From Colwellia sp. BRX10-3 (GTDB lineage Bacteria > Pseudomonadota > Gammaproteobacteria > Enterobacterales > Alteromonadaceae), in NCBI RefSeq assembly GCF_014077505.1, contig NZ_JACGWA010000002.1, positions 186,001 through 250,000 of the forward strand: DNA of 64,000 bases. Direction: 5' to 3'. Below the pieces are notes generated by a model, which was not told the DNA's origin, searched no databases, and saw nothing but the letters and a program-made list of their open reading frames with translations. The position numbers and the translations under genes are program-made. Below, piece after piece: positions 35,554 to 45,015 of this stretch; the stretch's first letter is position 1; each line of letters starts with the position of its first letter.

Positions 35554-36849
35554 ATGGAAATAATACTCTCTCATGGCTCAACGTTAGTCATGATCGCCGC
35601 TGCCGTTGGTTTTTTTATGGCATGGGGCATAGGTGCAAACGATGTTGCTAATGCAATGGGAACTTCAGTTGGTTCAAAAGCACTAACGATTAAGCAAGCC
35701 ATAATCATTGCAATGATTTTTGAATTTGCTGGCGCATATTTAGCGGGTGGTGAGGTTACATCAACCATACGTAAGGGCATTATTGACCCGGCGTTGTTTG
35801 TCGATATTCCTGAACTCTTAGTCTTTGGTATGATTTCAGCCCTATTAGCAGCAGCAACTTGGTTGTTAGTGGCGTCTATCTTAGGCTGGCCCGTATCAAC
35901 TACGCATTCAATTGTTGGTGCTATTATTGGCTTTGCCGCAATCGGCATAAGCCCTGATACAGTAGCTTGGGGCAAAGTAGGCGGAATTGTTGGTAGTTGG
36001 GTTATTACACCGTTAATTTCAGGTGTTATTGCTTTTATTATATTTAATAGCGCACAAAAGCTTATTTTTGATACTGACAAACCATTAGAACAAGCGAAAC
36101 GTTATGTACCGTTTTACATGTTTTTAGCCGGTTTTGTATTGTCGTTAGTTACGATTAAAAAGGGCTTGAAGCATATTGGTTTAGACAATATCAATTTAGG
36201 TTTCTATAACTTTGAAATTGCTGGTGCTGGTGGCTATTACCTCGCCATTATTGTTGCAATCATTGTGGCTTTTATCGGTAAGTATTTTATTACTCGCCTC
36301 AAGTTTGATGATAAAGCTGATAAAACTACCCATTACGCTAATGTTGAAAAAGTGTTTGCAGTTTTAATGGTAGTAACGGCTTGTTGTATGGCATTTGCCC
36401 ACGGTTCAAATGACGTTGCCAATGCTATTGGGCCATTAGCGGCTGTAGTGAGTATTGTTGATAACGGCGGTGAAATTGCTAAGAAAGCTACGCTAGTTTG
36501 GTGGATTTTACCGCTAGGTGGTTTAGGTATTGTTGCAGGTCTTGCGTTGTTCGGTCATCGTGTTATTGCCACTATTGGTAATGGTATTACGCATTTAACA
36601 CCAAGTCGTGGTTTTGCCGCAGAGTTAGCTGCAGCATGTACGGTTGTTATTGCTTCAGGTGCAGGCTTACCGATTTCAACTACACAAACCTTAGTGGGTG
36701 CTGTGTTAGGTGTAGGTATGGCGCGTGGCATTGCAGCAATTAACTTAGGTGTAGTACGTAATATTGTTATCTCTTGGGTGATTACATTACCAATAGGTGC
36801 AGGTCTTTCAATTATCTTCTTCTGGATAATGAAAGCGATATTTAGTTAA
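35554..36849 (+). CDS. pit: Low-affinity inorganic phosphate transporter (PiT family)
   Basis: A 431-residue integral membrane protein of about ten helices, moving phosphate (often as metal-phosphate) with H+ or Na+. Both PiT signature repeats are present: AWGIGANDVANAMGTSVGSKAL near residue 25 and AFAHGSNDVANAIGPLAAV near 285, together with GWPVSTTHSIVGAIIG and GLPISTTQTLVGAVLG. The start ATG 35554 has AAGG upstream. A second, Pho-independent phosphate importer next to Pst is a common pairing. A terminator follows 27 nt after the stop. Confidence 0.94.
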   Translation: MEIILSHGSTLVMIAAAVGFFMAWGIGANDVANAMGTSVGSKALTIKQAIIIAMIFEFAGAYLAGGEVTSTIRKGIIDPALFVDIPELLVFGMISALLAAATWLLVASILGWPVSTTHSIVGAIIGFAAIGISPDTVAWGKVGGIVGSWVITPLISGVIAFIIFNSAQKLIFDTDKPLEQAKRYVPFYMFLAGFVLSLVTIKKGLKHIGLDNINLGFYNFEIAGAGGYYLAIIVAIIVAFIGKYFITRLKFDDKADKTTHYANVEKVFAVLMVVTACCMAFAHGSNDVANAIGPLAAVVSIVDNGGEIAKKATLVWWILPLGGLGIVAGLALFGHRVIATIGNGITHLTPSRGFAAELAAACTVVIASGAGLPISTTQTLVGAVLGVGMARGIAAINLGVVRNIVISWVITLPIGAGLSIIFFWIMKAIFS

Positions 36850-36875
36850 TAGACTCGCTCAATAGACTTTAAAGT

Positions 36876-36902
36876 AAGCCAGTATTTATACTGGCTTTTT
36901 TA
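36876..36902 (+). terminator. Terminator after pit
   Basis: AAGCCAGTA / TACTGGCTT (36876-36884 / 36889-36897), TTTA loop, then a T-run. Confidence 0.88.
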
Positions 36903-37543
36903 TGGCTGTAGTTCTGGGAAATATCAGCAATTGCTGTTGGATTATCTCCTTATAAAAATATGACTTACGATTTTAATACTAATCTAAATAAATAGTCGAT
37001 TATCCTAATGTACTCTGAACCTGTAAAATCTGCTTTGCCTGCAGATTCTTATGTTTATTTAGCCAGGAACAATATGTGCTCTTGAATATTTAATTACTTC
37101 TCCCGCTGTCCTCAGGCTTTTCTCCCTGTGAATTATTTTATTATTTATTACGGGAAGGGCATCATGAGTAGGAAATGAGGAGACTTCAAAATTTCAGAGC
37201 AAGTTGTGTTAATAGCAAGTTGATTCAATACCGCTCATTTTAATAGCTATGATGAACACTATCGCGTGCTAAAATTAATAATACCAATTGAAATTAATAT
37301 CAAGTTATTCAAAGATGATCTAAATCTGTGTATCTGCAAGTATGAACATCAACTTAACTCAATAGGTATAAGTTTGGTAGGGCAATACTCTAACTGTTGG
37401 TTTTTTATGCTATCTCAATCCATTATCTACGCTAGTAGAGGTTAACTAACAAAATGGCTTGCGAGTGAGGTTAAATCTAGATATTATGTCGCTTCTTTCG
37501 AAATGAATACGATACTTTTCTAGTTTATTTCAGTAAAGATAGT
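36903..37543. other. ~640-bp non-coding gap before tRNA-Phe
   Basis: No frame of useful length and no recognisable domain are seen. A small hairpin (AATCTGC / GCAGATT near 37028-37048) is the only structure noticed. Confidence 0.5.
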
Positions 37544-37619
37544 GCCTTGATAGCTCAGTCGGTAGAGCAGAGGATTGAAAATCCTCGTGTCCCTGGTTCG
37601 ATTCCGGGTCAAGGCACCA
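37544..37619 (+). tRNA. tRNA-Phe (anticodon GAA)
   Basis: A 76-nt cloverleaf with acceptor GCCTTGA/TCAAGGC, D-arm AGCTCAGTCGGTAGAGC, anticodon stem AGGATTGAAAATCCT giving GAA, T-arm GGTTCGATTCC and an encoded CCA at 37617-37619. It is nearly identical to E. coli tRNA-Phe outside the acceptor stem. Confidence 0.97.
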
Positions 37620-37699
37620 TATTTTCTTTTAGTAACACCAGACAAAAACTAATTTCTCCTTATAAAATAAGCTTCTTATTTACACTATTAGATAAGTAG

Positions 37700-38455
37700 T
37701 TACATACCACTCATTTCCTTATTAACTTCGATAACTTCTTGCCATTGATTTTTAAAAGTATGGTCATAACTCGCTCTAAACGCTTTGTAACTCCCTTTTC
37801 CGTATAAGGCTTCAAAATGTTTACTAAACTCCCAATCATCATCTAGCTCAGCCCAAGAGTTCATGGATGAAATAGCCATGAGATGGCGTCCATTTGTATT
37901 TCCTTGAATGAATTGGTTTGACATAACTGACCAATAATTAACTTTACCAGTTTTGTTGAGAGTAGCTTTTATTTGGTTCAGTAAATAGTGGATAACCTCC
38001 TCTTCTTGATCTGAGTTAACCGTAAGATATCTCGCTATATACTTTTCTGGATCAGCGGCTTTTTCGTCAATATTGTTAATCATTAATCCGTCCATGATGC
38101 GCCAAATTTCACTTTGATTATAAGAGATAATATATGGATTGATGTTATCAGCCCAATCATCATCGTGTTTTTTATCATCAGGTCGAGAGTCAAACTCAGC
38201 ATAACTTATAGGACCCATAACCCAAATCAATTCATTAGTATTGGCGCCATAGGTAACGTTATAAATCTTGGTTTTAAGCGCACCTGTGACATGGTATTTT
38301 TTTATATGACTTCGCATGTTACTGGTTAGTTTCTTAGCGTCTTTATTGTTTACAGTGAAGCGAAATGTGTCAAATTGCGTATAAGCTTTAGTCTCTTCAG
38401 CTAGCACAGAAGATGTAAAAATAAGTGCTACCAGTATAGTTATTATTTTGTTCAT
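37700..38455 (-). CDS. Secreted protein of unknown function
   Basis: Not recognised. 251 residues from ATG 38455, chosen because AAAGGA lies just upstream and a signal peptide starts there (MNKIITILVALIFTSSVLA-EETKA); a start at 38476 adds seven residues. The mature part seems to hold two similar halves. Each has a strand-rich start (TQFDTFRFTVNN / KYIARYLTVNS), a long helix, a second strand (NELIWVMGPIS / GRHLMAISSMN) and a W/D/E-rich segment (DDDWADNINPY / DDDWEFSKHFE). This suggests a duplicated dimeric alpha-beta-barrel (ABM/NIPSNAP-like) fold, by inference only. There are no cysteines after the signal, no metal motif, no operon partner, and empty flanks on both sides. Confidence 0.7.
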   Translation of the reverse strand: MNKIITILVALIFTSSVLAEETKAYTQFDTFRFTVNNKDAKKLTSNMRSHIKKYHVTGALKTKIYNVTYGANTNELIWVMGPISYAEFDSRPDDKKHDDDWADNINPYIISYNQSEIWRIMDGLMINNIDEKAADPEKYIARYLTVNSDQEEEVIHYLLNQIKATLNKTGKVNYWSVMSNQFIQGNTNGRHLMAISSMNSWAELDDDWEFSKHFEALYGKGSYKAFRASYDHTFKNQWQEVIEVNKEMSGM

Positions 38456-38476
38456 AATAGTTCCTTTATTTTTCAT

Positions 38477-39128
38477 TATTGAATTATTATTAGACCTTTA
38501 AGTTTTAGAGTTAAAGATTACATCAATAATTTTGGTTGTTTAATCACCGATTTCAGTATAGTTATCGTACTGTTTATTTCCAGTTATCATCTTTCAGGCA
38601 AATAATTAACTTAGGCAATGGTAAATATATTCAGTATCTTTATATAAGCATTATGTTTGAATTGAGAAGCTATATTTCACTTAGCTAATTACAGGTGAAA
38701 AAGAAAACTACGGAAAGTCGAATTATGTATGCTTTAAAAAGCTGCTAGTGCGGAAGTTAGAAAGCCAGTTTTTTTTGGATACCTCAGGTTTATCTAACCC
38801 AATTATTGTATTAACCTAAATATACACATCAAGGTTGCCAACCAATCTTAGGAGATTATTTGAGTAACGCTATATTTGATTACTTTCATCAAGGTAGTTA
38901 AGCAAGAAGCTTAAAGTCATTAAGGCCGCTGGACAAATGTTAGGAGAATACCTGTAACCATAACTAAAAACATTTTATTGTTCTAAGAGCGCTATTGAAA
39001 CGCTAAGTTGAACAATAACTACATTTGTTAGGTATACAGGTGTTAGTGCATATAGTCTTTCAATTTTTAATAGGTATACAGCCCATGTTTTAGGGCTTTA
39101 TCGAGTTATTTAATTTGTGGGCTATTAG
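38477..39128. other. 650-bp gap without a gene
   Basis: Very AT-rich with stops in all frames. I see no RNA structure, repeat or remnant I can name. Confidence 0.5.
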
Positions 39129-40109
39129 CTAACTTATCTTATTTTGTGCTTGCTTAACGGCACTTTTAGTTGCTCGACGCTCAGCAATAACTTGCTTTAT
39201 CTCGCCGCCAATATGCTCTTCACCGCGAGCTTTAGCTAGGTTGATTTGTTTTTCACGTTCTTGAAAGCTACTTTTTTGCTCGTCAGTGTATTTATCATAA
39301 CAACGTGGGCAACTTACACCTTGAATATAATGTTCGCTGGTTTTGTCTGCGTCAGTAATAGGATAGCGACAGGCGAAGCATTGGTCATATTTACCACGTT
39401 CTAAACTATGATTAACGGCGACTCTAGCGTCAAACACAAAGCATTCGCCTTGCCACATTGTTTCTTGCTCTGGCACGTCTTCAAGATATTTTAAAACCCC
39501 ACCTTCTAAATGATAAACCTCTTCAAAGCCTTGCTCTTTTAGATAGGCTGTTGATTTTTCACAACGTATGCCTCCGGTGCAGAACATAGCAACTTTTTTG
39601 TGTTTGGTTTTATCTAAATTTTTCGCAACATAATCAGGAAATTCACGGAAAGTTTCGGTGTTAGGATTAATGGCATTTTTAAAGGTACCAATTTCTACTT
39701 CGTAATCATTACGCGTATCTATCAATAGCACTTCGGGATCAGAAATAAGCGCATTCCAATCTTTAGGTTTAACGTAGGTGCCAACGGTTAATGTTGGATC
39801 AATACCTTCGATACCCATGGTGACAATTTCTTTTTTTAATTTAACTTTAGTGCGTTGAAAAGGGTTTTCTTGATGAAAGGAGCATTTAGTTGACACACCT
39901 GAGAGGCGACTATCACTATTAATAAATTCGAGCACGGCGTCTATGCCAACTTGTGAGCCTGCGATAGTGCCATTAATACCTTCAAGTGCTAAAAGTAAGG
40001 TGCCTTTAACAGCATTATCTTCCATCACTGCTAACAATAATGGCTTAATTGCGTCGAAGTTTTCTAAGCGAACGAATTTATATAATGCACAAACGGTAAT
40101 GTTATTCAT
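39129..40109 (-). CDS. trhO: tRNA uridine(34) hydroxylase TrhO
   Basis: A rhodanese-family enzyme (formerly YceA), 326 residues. It makes 5-hydroxyuridine at tRNA position 34 in an O2-dependent way, the first step to cmo5U/mo5U. An N-terminal acylphosphatase-like domain (~1-95: [21 protein letters not shown]) is followed by the rhodanese domain (~120-215) with catalytic Cys177 in [12 protein letters not shown]; Cys183 is also conserved. A C-terminal Zn-ribbon-like segment (CFACRYP...VSCPRCYD) ends in a charged helix. It is divergent from fahA with a 340-nt gap. Confidence 0.95.
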   Translation of the reverse strand: MNNITVCALYKFVRLENFDAIKPLLLAVMEDNAVKGTLLLALEGINGTIAGSQVGIDAVLEFINSDSRLSGVSTKCSFHQENPFQRTKVKLKKEIVTMGIEGIDPTLTVGTYVKPKDWNALISDPEVLLIDTRNDYEVEIGTFKNAINPNTETFREFPDYVAKNLDKTKHKKVAMFCTGGIRCEKSTAYLKEQGFEEVYHLEGGVLKYLEDVPEQETMWQGECFVFDARVAVNHSLERGKYDQCFACRYPITDADKTSEHYIQGVSCPRCYDKYTDEQKSSFQEREKQINLAKARGEEHIGGEIKQVIAERRATKSAVKQAQNKIS

Positions 40110-40451
40110 ATTTTATTGACCCATTGAGCGAGCCCGATAGTAAGTCAGGAGCTATAGATTGAATGTAACCCCACTAACAAAGCAGGGATGCTAATTTTTT
40201 ATCAATTGATAAAGCGGCAGCATTCTAGCAAATGTGTAATACAGAGAATAGTGCTGTGGTTAATATTTTTGAAAACGTTAAACTAAAGTGTTTGTAAACT
40301 TGTTCCTGCAACATATTGTTGACAGTTGTTTATCAAGTATATTTTATTGGCATAGCCTTTATAGGATCGCTTGTTATAATATCGCGCTATTACATATTTA
40401 TTAACGTGTATTTCAAACACGTATTTCACATTTTTCTGGAGTTTTTAGCCC
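40110..40451. promoter_or_regulatory. Divergent promoter region trhO / fahA
   Basis: 342 nt without a gene. It contains a perfect 14-bp palindrome TTATCAATTGATAA (40199-40212) and a TATAAT at 40375-40380 oriented toward fahA. The regulator is unknown. Confidence 0.4.
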
Positions 40452-41774
40452 ATGTCGAACACCAACCTACTTAATGAAACGCATAATCCGGCTTTAACCA
40501 GTTGGGTAGAGTCTGCCAATATGGAAGATTGTGATTTTCCAATTCAAAACTTACCCTTTGCTACTTTTAAACGAAAAGGCAGCAAAGAGGACTTTCGAGC
40601 AGGTGTTGCTATTGGTGATCAGGTTATAGATTTAAAAGCATTATTCGCCTCAAATGTTTTTCAAGGTGATGCACAATTGGCCTTAGAACAATGTTGTCAT
40701 TTTCAACTTAATGATTTTATGTCGATGGGTAAGCGTTATTGGAGTGCCTTACGTCAAGCTTTGTCACAAGCATTAACACAAGGTTCAGAACAGCAAGCTG
40801 CATTAGCATCATGTTTAGTCGCCCAAACGGATGTTGAATACGCTTTGCCATGTCAAATTGGTGATTACACTGACTTTTACACTTCTATTCATCATGCCAC
40901 ATCGGTTGGCAGCAAGTTTCGTCCAGATAATCCATTATTACCAAATTATAAATGGGTGCCTATTGGTTACCATGGCCGTTCTTCTTCAATTGAGGTTTCT
41001 GGTAATGATTTCAAGCGCCCTAAAGGACAAACTAAGGCACCAACTGCAACCGAACCTTCTTTTGGCCCATGTAAGCGTTTAGATTATGAAATGGAAGTGG
41101 GTATATTTATTGGTAAGGGTAATGATTTAGGTGAGCCAATAAGTATTGAGAACGCTGAGGAACACGTCTTTGGTATGTGCTTATTTAATGACTGGTCGGC
41201 ACGCGATATTCAAGGTTGGGAATATCAGCCATTAGGGCCATTTTTGTCGAAAAGTTTTGCTTCAACAGTTTCACCTTGGATAGTTACGTCAGAAGCACTA
41301 GCGCCTTATCGCTCTTCGTGGACACGTGACGTGGCCGACCCTCAGCCATTGCCATACTTGGAGTCAAAACAGAATCGTGACCTTGGCTCTTTAGATTTAA
41401 GTTTACAGGTATTAATTGAAACTGAATCTATGCGTAAATCAAAGCAACCAGCAGTACAGTTGTCGCAATCAAACTTTAAAGATTCATACTGGACAGTAGC
41501 GCAGATGGTAGCGCATCATACCGTTAATGGTTGTAACCTTCGTTCAGGTGATATGTTTGGTAGTGGTACGCAATCAGGTCCTAATCCTGAAGAAGCTGGC
41601 TCTATGCTTGAATTGTCAAATGCAGGCGCTGAGCCTATTCAATTACCTAATGGTGAAACGCGTACTTTCTTGGAAGATGGTGATTGTGTGATCATGAAAG
41701 GTTGGTGTAAAAAAGCGGGCGCTGCACGCATAGGTTTTGGTGAAGTTAGCGCGACTATTTTAGCTGCTGATTAA
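40452..41774 (+). CDS. fahA: Fumarylacetoacetase
   Basis: The last enzyme of tyrosine/phenylalanine breakdown: it splits fumarylacetoacetate into fumarate and acetoacetate. 440 residues, as in the eukaryotic-type FAH. An SH3-like N-terminal domain (~35-130) leads to a catalytic barrel with DYTDFYTSIHHATSVG (metal Asp and general-base His), PIGYHGRSSSIEVSG, LDYEMEVGIFIG (Glu ligands), LFNDWSARDIQGWEYQPLGPF (Asp ligand) and SGTQSGPNPEEAGSMLEL. Homogentisate dioxygenase is not in the window. It is monocistronic with a strong terminator. Confidence 0.95.
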   Translation: MSNTNLLNETHNPALTSWVESANMEDCDFPIQNLPFATFKRKGSKEDFRAGVAIGDQVIDLKALFASNVFQGDAQLALEQCCHFQLNDFMSMGKRYWSALRQALSQALTQGSEQQAALASCLVAQTDVEYALPCQIGDYTDFYTSIHHATSVGSKFRPDNPLLPNYKWVPIGYHGRSSSIEVSGNDFKRPKGQTKAPTATEPSFGPCKRLDYEMEVGIFIGKGNDLGEPISIENAEEHVFGMCLFNDWSARDIQGWEYQPLGPFLSKSFASTVSPWIVTSEALAPYRSSWTRDVADPQPLPYLESKQNRDLGSLDLSLQVLIETESMRKSKQPAVQLSQSNFKDSYWTVAQMVAHHTVNGCNLRSGDMFGSGTQSGPNPEEAGSMLELSNAGAEPIQLPNGETRTFLEDGDCVIMKGWCKKAGAARIGFGEVSATILAAD

Positions 41775-41796
41775 AAATATCGTTTTATGAACTTAT

Positions 41797-41824
41797 AAAG
41801 CTCCACATTTGTGGAGCTTTTTTG
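41797..41824 (+). terminator. Terminator after fahA
   Basis: A 10-bp stem AAAGCTCCAC / GTGGAGCTTT (41797-41806 / 41811-41820), ATTT loop, then a T-run to 41824. Confidence 0.9.
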
Positions 41825-42342
41825 TTTTTAGTCCATCCAATGATATTTTTGCATATACTGCAAAAAATAAAGACTTGCCCCAGACCTCGCTGTTAACAAG
41901 CTATTAACCTTGGTAACTAATATTTAACTCTACCTTACGTAAAGGTAAATAAGACTTTTGAAAAAGTTCATTTTTATTTACATTTTTTTAAATTATTTTT
42001 TATTGATTAAATATGCAGAGACTATTTGATTTAATACGAACAATTTCGCACATTGTTTGTTTGAATATTTTTCTACAACGCAGATGCGCTGTAGGGTGCA
42101 GGTTAATTACCTATACCAATGTAGTATTGCATATATTTTGTATACATTTGCATATCAATTCTTTTTATCCTCCTAATACTAAATGTTGAAGTAAATCAGT
42201 GCTTGTAAAGCATTTCTAGCTGTTTTATAAAGAATGAAGCCTTTTAGACTATCCGCACCAATATCTGTTGCGATAATCGCAATAGGTAAAAATAAAATTA
42301 AAACTATAAAAAGCATATTCATATATTTAGGAAGGAAATAAC
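41825..42342. promoter_or_regulatory. Upstream region of the TonB receptor with palindromic operator
   Basis: There is no gene. A perfect 15-nt palindrome TTGCGAT-A-ATCGCAA (42268-42282) sits 60 nt before the receptor ATG, a usual place for a repressor or activator site. A further inverted repeat, TTTTTGCA / TGCAAAAA, is at 41846-41866. I see no Fur box. Confidence 0.5.
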
Positions 42343-44910
42343 ATGTCTACAACATTTCGTACCGGTACATTAGCCTTAGCTGTTGGTATCGCATTAGGAA
42401 CAGCTCCTAGTTTTGCTGCAGGTTTTGCAGAAGACGCAGCAAAAAAAGAAAGTGTTGAACGTATCGCCGTCATTGGTTCACGTTCAGCTCCACGTTCAGT
42501 AGCTGAATCGCCAGTACCAATTGATATTATTGGTGGTGATGAGCTAGGTAAGAATGCTTCAAGTGACATGCTAGACATGTTAGTTGGTGCTATTCCATCA
42601 TTGAATGCACGCGCACAACCTATTAGTGATGCTGCATCACTAATTCGCCCAGTTAACTTACGTGGTTTGCCATCTGATTCAACGTTAGTACTTTTAAACG
42701 GCAAACGTCGTCACCGTGCATCAGTTATTGCTTTCCAAGGTGGTGGTATTAATGATGGTGCTCAAGGTCCTGATATTTCAGTAATCCCAAGTGTTGCTAT
42801 CAAGCAGGTTGAAGTATTACGAGATGGTGCTGCAGCACAATACGGCTCTGATGCGATTGCCGGTGTAATGAACTTTGTACTGAAAGATGATTCAGACGGC
42901 GGTTCAATGTCTGTGAAAAAAGGTTCATATTACGAAGGTGATGGTGACCAAACTATTATAGACGGTAATGTCGGTTTACCATTTACGAAAGATGGCTTTG
43001 TAAACTTAAGCTTTCAATTAAAAAATGCTGATGCAACTAGCCGAAGTGTACAACGTCCTGATGCACAAGGTATCGCAGACGCAGGCAATACTTCAATTCA
43101 AAATCCAGCGCAAATTTGGGGTAATCCTGAAGTTAAAGATGATATTACTTTGTTTGGTAATGTTGGTTTAGATTTAGGCGATGATAAAGAATTCTACATG
43201 TTCGGTAACTATTCTGAACGTGATGTTACTGGTGGTTTTTACTACCGTAATCCACATAACCGTGGCAATGTTTATTCTATTGATGGCGGTGATACATTGC
43301 TTGTTGGTGATATTGCACAATCACAAGGCGCAGCTCGCACGTGTGATGTAGTACCTGCTAATGTTGGTAATGTTCTGAATACTCCTGAATATCAAGCAAT
43401 GGTTGCTGATCCTAACTGTTTCTCAATGAACCAAATATTCCCAGGTGGTTATACCCCACAATTTGGTGGCAATATTACTGATACTTCATTAACTGTTGGC
43501 ACCAAAGGTGATATTAACAGTGGCATGCTTGAAGGTTGGTACTATGATGTAAGTGGTACAGTAGGTCGTAACGAATCTAAATTTAATTTAAAAAATACGT
43601 TAAACCCGTCACTTGGTTTAGATACCCCTGTTGATTTTCAAACGGGTAGCTACATCCAAATGGAAAAAACCTTCAACTTTGATTTAGTTAAAGGTTTTGA
43701 AATGGGGCTTGAAGAACCAGTAAATGTTGCGACAGGCCTAGAATGGCGTGAAGAGAGTTTTGAAATTGTTTCTGGTGATAAAGCTTCATGGGAAGCAGGT
43801 GCATTTGCTGACCAAGGTTTCAACATTGGTTCACATGGTTTTAAAGGTTTTGGTCCTGAAACTCAAGGCCGTAATGACCGTCGTAACATTGCCGCGTATG
43901 TGGATGTTGAAGCTCAGTTAACTGAAGACTTTTTACTTGGTGCAGCTGTACGTTATGAAGACTTCACTACTTTTGGTAACACAACTAACTATAAGCTAAC
44001 CGCACAGTATACGGTTAACGATGAAATCTCATTACGTGCTTCTCACAGCACAGGTTTTAGAGCACCAACGGTTGGTCAAGCAAACGTAGTAAATACTCAA
44101 ACATCATTAGTGATGGGTGAATTAATTCAAACGTTCCTTGCTCCACCAACTAATCCACTTTCTGCGTTTTATGGCGGTAAAGAATTAACACCTGAAGAAT
44201 CACGCAGCTTTGCTGGTGGTATGGTTTATCAAGAGGGTGATTTCTTCTTTACACTTGATTACTACAATATTGAAGTAACTGATCGTTTAGCACAGTCTAG
44301 CCAAATTGACGTTCAAGCGGCTGACTATGCTCAACTTGAAGCGCTTGGTGTAGTGAATCCAGAGTTGATTTCTGCAGTAACATACTTTGCTAACGATTTT
44401 GATACCACTACTCAAGGTGTTGATGTTGTTGCTAACTATTCAATGGAGTTATTAGACGGTGATACATTGTTATCATTAGCATATAACTGGAATGAAACGA
44501 CAGTTGATAAATTTAATCCAGCTACTACCGATGAAGGTAAAGTACATCGTTTAGAAGAAGGTATGCCTGATCATCGTGCTACTTTCACTATTTCACAAAC
44601 TTGGGATAGTGTAACGAGCTTTGTACGTGTTAACTACTTTGGTGAGTACTTTGCAACACACGCTGATGATACTTGTGCAATCGGTTGTTGGAATGAAATT
44701 GCTGATTCAGCAATCACTATTGATGCAGAAGTAAGTTACTTCGTAAATGACAGTATTACATTGTCTGCTGGTGCGAATAACCTTTTCGACCAAGAAGCTC
44801 AAAAGTTACCTGAAGAATCATACGGTGTACTTGGTGCTCAATATTACGAAAGTGGTCCATTTGATTACAACGGTGGTTTCTACTACGTAAAAGCAACTTA
44901 TAACTTTTAA
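42343..44910 (+). CDS. TonB-dependent outer-membrane receptor
   Basis: 855 residues. A signal peptide ends APSFA-AGFAED. A TonB-box-like segment (VERIAVIGSRSAPRS, ~35-50) precedes the plug domain (~55-180: DMLDMLVGAIPSLNARAQP, LRGLPSDSTLVLLNGKRRH, VEVLRDGAAAQYGSDAIAGVMN). A ~22-strand barrel follows, with RASHSTGFRAPTVGQ and a terminal aromatic (YVKATYNF). The plug and barrel resemble the large Alteromonadales receptors for organic substrates (sugars, peptides), but the ligand is unknown. The palindrome upstream suggests induction by a specific compound. RBS AAGGAAG at 42331-42337. A strong terminator follows. Confidence 0.93.
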   Translation: MSTTFRTGTLALAVGIALGTAPSFAAGFAEDAAKKESVERIAVIGSRSAPRSVAESPVPIDIIGGDELGKNASSDMLDMLVGAIPSLNARAQPISDAASLIRPVNLRGLPSDSTLVLLNGKRRHRASVIAFQGGGINDGAQGPDISVIPSVAIKQVEVLRDGAAAQYGSDAIAGVMNFVLKDDSDGGSMSVKKGSYYEGDGDQTIIDGNVGLPFTKDGFVNLSFQLKNADATSRSVQRPDAQGIADAGNTSIQNPAQIWGNPEVKDDITLFGNVGLDLGDDKEFYMFGNYSERDVTGGFYYRNPHNRGNVYSIDGGDTLLVGDIAQSQGAARTCDVVPANVGNVLNTPEYQAMVADPNCFSMNQIFPGGYTPQFGGNITDTSLTVGTKGDINSGMLEGWYYDVSGTVGRNESKFNLKNTLNPSLGLDTPVDFQTGSYIQMEKTFNFDLVKGFEMGLEEPVNVATGLEWREESFEIVSGDKASWEAGAFADQGFNIGSHGFKGFGPETQGRNDRRNIAAYVDVEAQLTEDFLLGAAVRYEDFTTFGNTTNYKLTAQYTVNDEISLRASHSTGFRAPTVGQANVVNTQTSLVMGELIQTFLAPPTNPLSAFYGGKELTPEESRSFAGGMVYQEGDFFFTLDYYNIEVTDRLAQSSQIDVQAADYAQLEALGVVNPELISAVTYFANDFDTTTQGVDVVANYSMELLDGDTLLSLAYNWNETTVDKFNPATTDEGKVHRLEEGMPDHRATFTISQTWDSVTSFVRVNYFGEYFATHADDTCAIGCWNEIADSAITIDAEVSYFVNDSITLSAGANNLFDQEAQKLPEESYGVLGAQYYESGPFDYNGGFYYVKATYNF

Positions 44911-44930
44911 TGTAAAAGTGAATTAAGTCT

Positions 44931-44962
44931 AAAAAGCCATATCATTTGATATGGCTTTTTTA
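44931..44962. terminator. Bidirectional terminator after the TonB receptor gene
   Basis: A 13-bp stem (44931-44943 / 44948-44960), ATTT loop, A-run on the left and T-run on the right; lies between the receptor gene and convergent cca. Confidence 0.92.
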
Positions 44963-45015
44963 TGCCTAGCGATTTTTATTGGGATAGGCCTTTACCGTGA
45001 GAAATGTTTGATCAA

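Noticed and set aside
35571-36080. 169-codon frame antisense to pit
   Set aside because: Shadow of a real membrane protein gene; Ile/Pro/Ala-rich as expected for the reverse strand of a transporter.
37544-37700. tRNA-Phe as an integration site
   Set aside because: No copy of the tRNA 3' end, integrase or phage gene is seen downstream within the window.
42327-42704. 125-codon minus-strand frame at the TonB receptor start
   Set aside because: Antisense to the signal peptide and plug region of a clear receptor gene.
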